DNA of 27,962 nucleotides from an uncultured Flavobacteriales bacterium (lineage in GTDB: Bacteria; Bacteroidota; Bacteroidia; Flavobacteriales_E; Vicingaceae): assembly GCA_937925525.1 (NCBI GenBank), contig CALALS010000107.1, positions 1-27,962 of the forward strand, given 5' to 3'. Every line of letters starts with the position of its first letter. The first letter of the stretch is position 1. The translations under genes and the position numbers were made by a program. A model generated the notes under the pieces. It saw only the letters and a program-made list of their open reading frames with translations, did no database searches and had not been told where the DNA came from. This document shows positions 24,179 through 27,962 of the stretch, piece after piece.

Positions 24179-26464
24179 ATGGATAGCCAGACAGTAAATA
24201 TTAATAAGGGTTTTAAGCAAGTTTGGTTTTTCTTTCCGCTTCAATTGGTATTTGTTGTATTAAAAAAGAATCTGGTAATTCTTTTTTTCTGGGTGATTTT
24301 ATTTGCCTACATCACCGAAAACTTAGGGGTAAAATATGGTTTTCATCATTTGTTTTTATACCCTGAATATTTGGGCGAAGAAAACTTTCTATCTCATTTA
24401 CTTCTTGGGTTTTGCTGTGGTGTATTTATTATGATATACAATATATCCAGTTATATGCTAAATGGTTTTCGCTTTCCGTTTTTAGCTACGTTAAATAAAC
24501 CTTTTTTGAAGTGGTGCCTCAATAATTTCATTATTCCCGGCTTGTTTTTTATATTTTTTATCATTCAGCTTTTTCGGTTTCAATATTTTTATTCAGAGAT
24601 GGAGCTGTCTTCAGTACTTGAAAACATTGGAGGCTTTGTTGTAGGTAATTTGTTATTTATAGTATTTGTATCGTTTTACTTTTACTTTACCAGTAAGGGA
24701 ATGTATAGTCTTTTTGGTGTAAATCCTGATGAAGTGGATAAAAGGCAGAAGAAAGAAATCCCTATGAGCGATGCTTTTCACAAAAAAGTAAAATGGTATA
24801 AAATCTTTAATATGAGGAGAGAGTGGAGAACTGCAAAATATCTTTCATCTCCATTTAAAGTTTCCATTGCACGAGAATCCACTCATTATGACAAGCAAAT
24901 GCTGGAAAGTGTGTTTTCCAGAAATACGGCTAATGCCAGTTATTTTGAGTTCTTATTAATAATTCTGTTACTCATCTTAGGTTTGTTTAGAGAAACACCT
25001 ACATTAGAAATTCCGGCCGGAGCAAGTGTGTTTTTATTGTTGGCACTTTTTCTAATGGTGTTTTCTGCCATTCATTCATGGATGAGGGGATGGTCAACAT
25101 TAGTGTTTGTAGGTTTATTTTTAATCCTCAATGCAATTATATCTCCTGAAAACGACTACTACGAAAGTCAGGTGTATGGTTTAGATTATACTTCACCAAA
25201 AGTTAAAATTGACAATGATATTATAGCTCAGCTTACTTCTGACTCAATGCAAGCGGTAGAAGATATGAACTACCATCTGGGAATTTTAAATAACTGGAGA
25301 AAAAAGAATCTTTCTAATTCACTATCCAGAGACCAAAAACCCAAGTTGGTTATTATTAATTCTAGTGGTGGCGGTCTTCGTTCTGCGTTGTGGACTTTTC
25401 AAACCGTTTCTTACGTTGATAGCATTTTAGACGGAGAATTGCTTAACCATACTCATTTAATAACCGGAGCCTCAGGAGGAATGATTGGTGCGGCTTACTT
25501 CAGAGAGCTTTATCTTCAACGAAGAAATAAAAAACTACCTAATTCAATTATTGCCTATCGTGAAAATGTTGCTAAAGATTTATTGAATGCAGTTTCTAAA
25601 AACATGGTCACTTCTGATATGTTTTTCAGATTTCAGGAATTTGAATACAATGGTAACAAGTATAAAAAGGATAGAGGTTATGTTTTTGAAAAACGGCTTA
25701 CTGAAAACATTGGTGTAGGTTTTAATAAAACGCTAAATGATTATTTATTGCCTGAAAAAAATGGAGAAATTCCGTTAATGATATTTTCTCCGACCATTAT
25801 TAATGATGGTAGGCGAATGCTTATTTCTTCTCACCCAACTTCTTTTTTATGTTCAACGGTAAACTCTTTTCAAGAATTAGGATTAAATAAAATTCCTGAG
25901 AGTTTTGATTATTACCGATTATTTAAAGACAAGGGGGCAGGAGAGACCAAATTTTCATCCGTTATTAGAATGAGCTCCACTTTTCCTTACATCATGCCTG
26001 TTGTTACTTTGCCTACCAATCCTTCATTACACATCATGGATGCGGGTATGCGAGATAACTACGGCTTAATTACAGGATTGAGTTACATTTCTACTTTTAA
26101 AAATTGGATTAATACCAATACTTCAGGTGTAATTATTGTTCAAACAAGAGATAAACCCAAAAACTATGAATTTAGCGATAGTTATAAAGATGGGTTTATT
26201 AATGAGATTGTTAGCCCGCTGGGTTCTTTTTACAACAACTGGCCAAAAATTCAAACCTTTGAGCAAGACATGATGATTGAATATGCCTCTTCTATTTTTG
26301 AAGTTCCGTTAGATGTCATCAGTTTTGAATTGCAAACAGATGCCCAAAACCCAATATCTTTAAGCTGGCATTTAACCGAAAAAGAGAAGCAAATGGTTTA
26401 TTCTTCTACTTACTCAGCATACAATAAAAAGCAAACCGAAAAGCTTAAAAAGCTTTTACAATAA
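24179..26464 (+). CDS. Membrane-anchored patatin-like phospholipase
   Basis: This 761-residue protein has an N-terminal membrane region with about seven hydrophobic segments (within residues 30-170 and 250-320) and a C-terminal patatin-like acyl-hydrolase domain (about 385-700). The oxyanion motif is SSGGGLR (395-401), the nucleophile elbow is GASGG with S432, and the aspartate of the Ser-Asp dyad is probably D621 in HIMDAGMRDNYG (DAG, where many patatins have DGG or DGA). This suggests a lipase acting on membrane lipids from the cytoplasmic side. Length is well above that of soluble bacterial patatins because of the membrane part. Its stop is 3 bases from the stop of the convergent protease gene. 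Physiological role and lipid specificity cannot be read from the sequence. Confidence 0.85.
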   Translation: MDSQTVNINKGFKQVWFFFPLQLVFVVLKKNLVILFFWVILFAYITENLGVKYGFHHLFLYPEYLGEENFLSHLLLGFCCGVFIMIYNISSYMLNGFRFPFLATLNKPFLKWCLNNFIIPGLFFIFFIIQLFRFQYFYSEMELSSVLENIGGFVVGNLLFIVFVSFYFYFTSKGMYSLFGVNPDEVDKRQKKEIPMSDAFHKKVKWYKIFNMRREWRTAKYLSSPFKVSIARESTHYDKQMLESVFSRNTANASYFEFLLIILLLILGLFRETPTLEIPAGASVFLLLALFLMVFSAIHSWMRGWSTLVFVGLFLILNAIISPENDYYESQVYGLDYTSPKVKIDNDIIAQLTSDSMQAVEDMNYHLGILNNWRKKNLSNSLSRDQKPKLVIINSSGGGLRSALWTFQTVSYVDSILDGELLNHTHLITGASGGMIGAAYFRELYLQRRNKKLPNSIIAYRENVAKDLLNAVSKNMVTSDMFFRFQEFEYNGNKYKKDRGYVFEKRLTENIGVGFNKTLNDYLLPEKNGEIPLMIFSPTIINDGRRMLISSHPTSFLCSTVNSFQELGLNKIPESFDYYRLFKDKGAGETKFSSVIRMSSTFPYIMPVVTLPTNPSLHIMDAGMRDNYGLITGLSYISTFKNWINTNTSGVIIVQTRDKPKNYEFSDSYKDGFINEIVSPLGSFYNNWPKIQTFEQDMMIEYASSIFEVPLDVISFELQTDAQNPISLSWHLTEKEKQMVYSSTYSAYNKKQTEKLKKLLQ
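26439..26457. terminator. Hairpin at the convergent junction of lipase and protease genes
   Basis: A perfect 8-bp stem (AAAAGCTT 26439-26446 with AAGCTTTT 26450-26457) around an AAA loop lies inside the last codons of the lipase gene, just before the junction with the convergent protease gene. The T-rich right arm on one strand and A-rich left arm on the other fit a weak bidirectional terminator. Confidence 0.4.
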
Positions 26465-26467
26465 GTT

Positions 26468-27559
26468 TTAAAGTTGTTCTTCTACAATTTTAGAGAAAGA
26501 TGTCATAGAGCAACCATATTCATTCACAAAAAAGTCATCTAAGTCATCCGCTTTTTGAAGAATATTACCGATATTTTTCTTTATTTCATCAGCCTTAGGT
26601 GAGAATAAATCGGTTACGGCAACTCTGTATGAAACATAAATGGCGTTTTTATAAACCCCCAATTTGTAAGGGCTAACTTTATCTTCTAAAATGTATTTTA
26701 AAAGTGGTTCTAAGTTTCCTTTTGGTAATTCATTTAGCGGTGAAGTAACATATAAGTAGTTTCTATTGAATAAAAAGATTCTTATCAACGAACTACCATG
26801 ATGAAACTCCCAAAATTCATTTCCGCTTCTTGCCAATACAGGATTTGTTCCTACGGCTCTTAAGGCATCTTCCACAAATACGGCAACATTACTTAGTTGT
26901 TGAGTTTCAAAAGCAAATACTCGTGAATCTACATTGTTACCGCAGCTATTACAGTAGTCAATTTTTTGGTAAATTAAATTCCCACAAGAGTCACATTTTA
27001 GAGAATAACTGTTAAAATCAGTAACCGCAGCTAAGGCTTCAATTTCTTCTAAAACAGTTTTTACAGGAATTCCAAAGCCAACATTATCAGCATTATTAAA
27101 CTTAGAAGTTGTAACAGCAACCAATTCATCATTACTGTTTAGTATCGGTCCGCCACTATTTCCAGGATTAACGGCTGCATCGGTTTGCACATATTTTCTA
27201 CCATCCATTAATTGGTCGGGAGCAGAAATAATTCCTTCTGTAATAGTGTAAGGCATTCCGAAAGGAAAACCGTGTACGAAAACCTGGTCTCTACTGCCCG
27301 GAGCAGTAGAAGTGTTTATTTTAACACCGGAAGCATCAAAACTACCTTGTGTTTTTAGAAAGGCTAAATCACTCACAGGATTTACCATGATTACATTAGC
27401 TAAAAGTCTTTCTTTTTTGATGTTTTCTACCGAAACTTCACGGTTACCGTTTACCACATGGTAATTGGTTACAATGATGTCTTTGTCTTTAATGTAGAAA
27501 CCAGAACCGCTACCTGAAGCAGTATTTATTTTAAATATAGAGTCAGCTATATTGCTCAT
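26468..27559 (-). CDS. Trypsin-like serine protease with zinc ribbon (HtrA-type S1C domain), no signal peptide
   Basis: This 363-residue protein starts directly with a protease domain (residues 5-180) whose catalytic triad is H34 (TNYHVVNG), D64 (PVSDLAFLK) and S135 (NPGNSGGPIL), as in HtrA/DegP. There is no signal peptide, lipobox or membrane helix, and no PDZ domain. A zinc ribbon follows at about 188-208 (CDSC, 10 residues, CNSC). The C-terminal 150 residues (from VAVFVEDALRAVG) form an unrecognised alpha/beta domain; its pattern slightly recalls YbjN-type chaperone-like folds, a weak guess. It should therefore work in the cytoplasm. The gene upstream on the same strand ends 20 bases before its ATG, so the two are probably one operon. 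Confidence 0.82.
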   Translation of the reverse strand: MSNIADSIFKINTASGSGSGFYIKDKDIIVTNYHVVNGNREVSVENIKKERLLANVIMVNPVSDLAFLKTQGSFDASGVKINTSTAPGSRDQVFVHGFPFGMPYTITEGIISAPDQLMDGRKYVQTDAAVNPGNSGGPILNSNDELVAVTTSKFNNADNVGFGIPVKTVLEEIEALAAVTDFNSYSLKCDSCGNLIYQKIDYCNSCGNNVDSRVFAFETQQLSNVAVFVEDALRAVGTNPVLARSGNEFWEFHHGSSLIRIFLFNRNYLYVTSPLNELPKGNLEPLLKYILEDKVSPYKLGVYKNAIYVSYRVAVTDLFSPKADEIKKNIGNILQKADDLDDFFVNEYGCSMTSFSKIVEEQL

Positions 27560-27579
27560 AACAGAATGTTTTATTGAAA

Positions 27580-27962
27580 TTAATTACCAAATAATTTTGA
27601 AAAGAACCCTTTCCCTTCACCTGAAGAACCGGCCGTAACAGGAGAGAATCTATCATTCATAATATTGTCTATTGCTTTGAATAAAGGCTTTGCCGCTTCT
27701 TCCCATGATTTACCGTCCGCTTTTTGAAGTGCACCGTATATCTCGTTAGAGTATTTATCTTCAATAGCATAGTAATACATTAAATAATAAAATATATACT
27801 GAACAGAAAGTGTACAAGCAATGTAATCTCTTTTATCAAATTCAGTTCTTGCTCTTTCGTAAGTTCCTTTGATGGTATTTTTTACCGCTTCATCATTGGC
27901 TCTTCGCTTAGGAGAAACAAAGGTTTCTATTTCGTATAAGTCTTCTTTGAACTTGTTTACAT
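27580..27962 (-). CDS. Protein of unknown function, C-terminal part (5' end outside window)
   Basis: The reverse frame is open to the window edge, so the ATG at 27780 is internal and the gene begins to the right. About 126 residues are visible: a charged helical segment (KFKEDLYEIETFVSPKRRAND), a repeat-like helical region with YERARTEFDKRDYIACTLSVQYIFYYLMYYY, another helical segment (GKSWEEAAKPLFKAIDNIM) and a flexible linker ending in GEGKGFFSKLFGN. The last residues form a short hydrophobic-basic motif (FFSKLF), a C-terminal tail seen on many unrelated bacterial proteins that may bind membrane or a partner. No family is recognised. The next gene on the strand, the zinc-ribbon protease, starts 20 bases after its stop, suggesting a functional link. 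Confidence 0.7.
   Translation of the reverse strand, partial: VNKFKEDLYEIETFVSPKRRANDEAVKNTIKGTYERARTEFDKRDYIACTLSVQYIFYYLMYYYAIEDKYSNEIYGALQKADGKSWEEAAKPLFKAIDNIMNDRFSPVTAGSSGEGKGFFSKLFGN

Noticed and set aside
24179..27962. A complete CBASS-type or other known defence operon around the patatin and protease genes
   Set aside because: The lipase and protease genes are convergent, and no nucleotide cyclase, STAND ATPase or other sensor is visible in the window.

Overview
The window looks like chromosome from a low-GC member of the Bacteroidota, most likely flavobacteria-like. Evidence: type IX secretion (T9SS) hallmarks (a gliding-motility C-terminal domain at 8595-12782 and a type A sorting tail at 19777-21639), SpoIIE-type phosphatases fused to TPR and 7TM sensors, a long Ala/Glu tail on ribosomal protein S16, TAnnTTTG promoter elements and almost no Shine-Dalgarno signals. 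No tRNA, rRNA, CRISPR array or complete insertion sequence was seen. No gene-free stretch reaches 300 bases; the longest are 3685-3799, 8501-8594 and 7224-7329.

Layout. 1-1362 is the 3' part of a class A penicillin-binding protein (PBP1C type). 1364-5845 holds two reverse-strand SpoIIE-type phosphatases, one with TPRs and one with a 7TM sensor, separated by a small forward-strand gene of unknown function, a strong terminator and a degenerate copy of a phosphatase 3' end. xerD sits just upstream of the second phosphatase and diverges from aroQ through back-to-back promoters. rpsP-rimM follow, then a 1395-residue secreted adhesin-like protein with an internal 687-bp tandem duplication.

12855-18963 is a forward run: a ferric-iron-type ABC importer (lipoprotein, fused permease, ATPase), truA and an ABC exporter half-transporter. 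It ends flush against a reverse-strand barrel-like protein gene. Next come an Asp-box secreted protein with a T9SS sorting tail and a GT4 glycosyltransferase, both reverse. A forward cluster follows: carboxypeptidase-regulatory-like protein, GNAT acetyltransferase with a cysteine tail, and a membrane-embedded patatin-like lipase. Convergent to it is a trypsin-like protease with a zinc ribbon and no signal peptide, behind a reverse-strand gene that runs off the right edge.

How the genes may work together. The clearest pathway unit is the iron importer. The phosphatase pair suggests membrane signalling through a regulator or kinase encoded elsewhere, because no kinase, STAS-domain protein or sigma factor is present here. 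The least familiar parts are the 98-residue protein at 3388-3684 and the lipase/zinc-ribbon protease/partial-gene cluster at 24179-27962. Several genes lack an ATG start.
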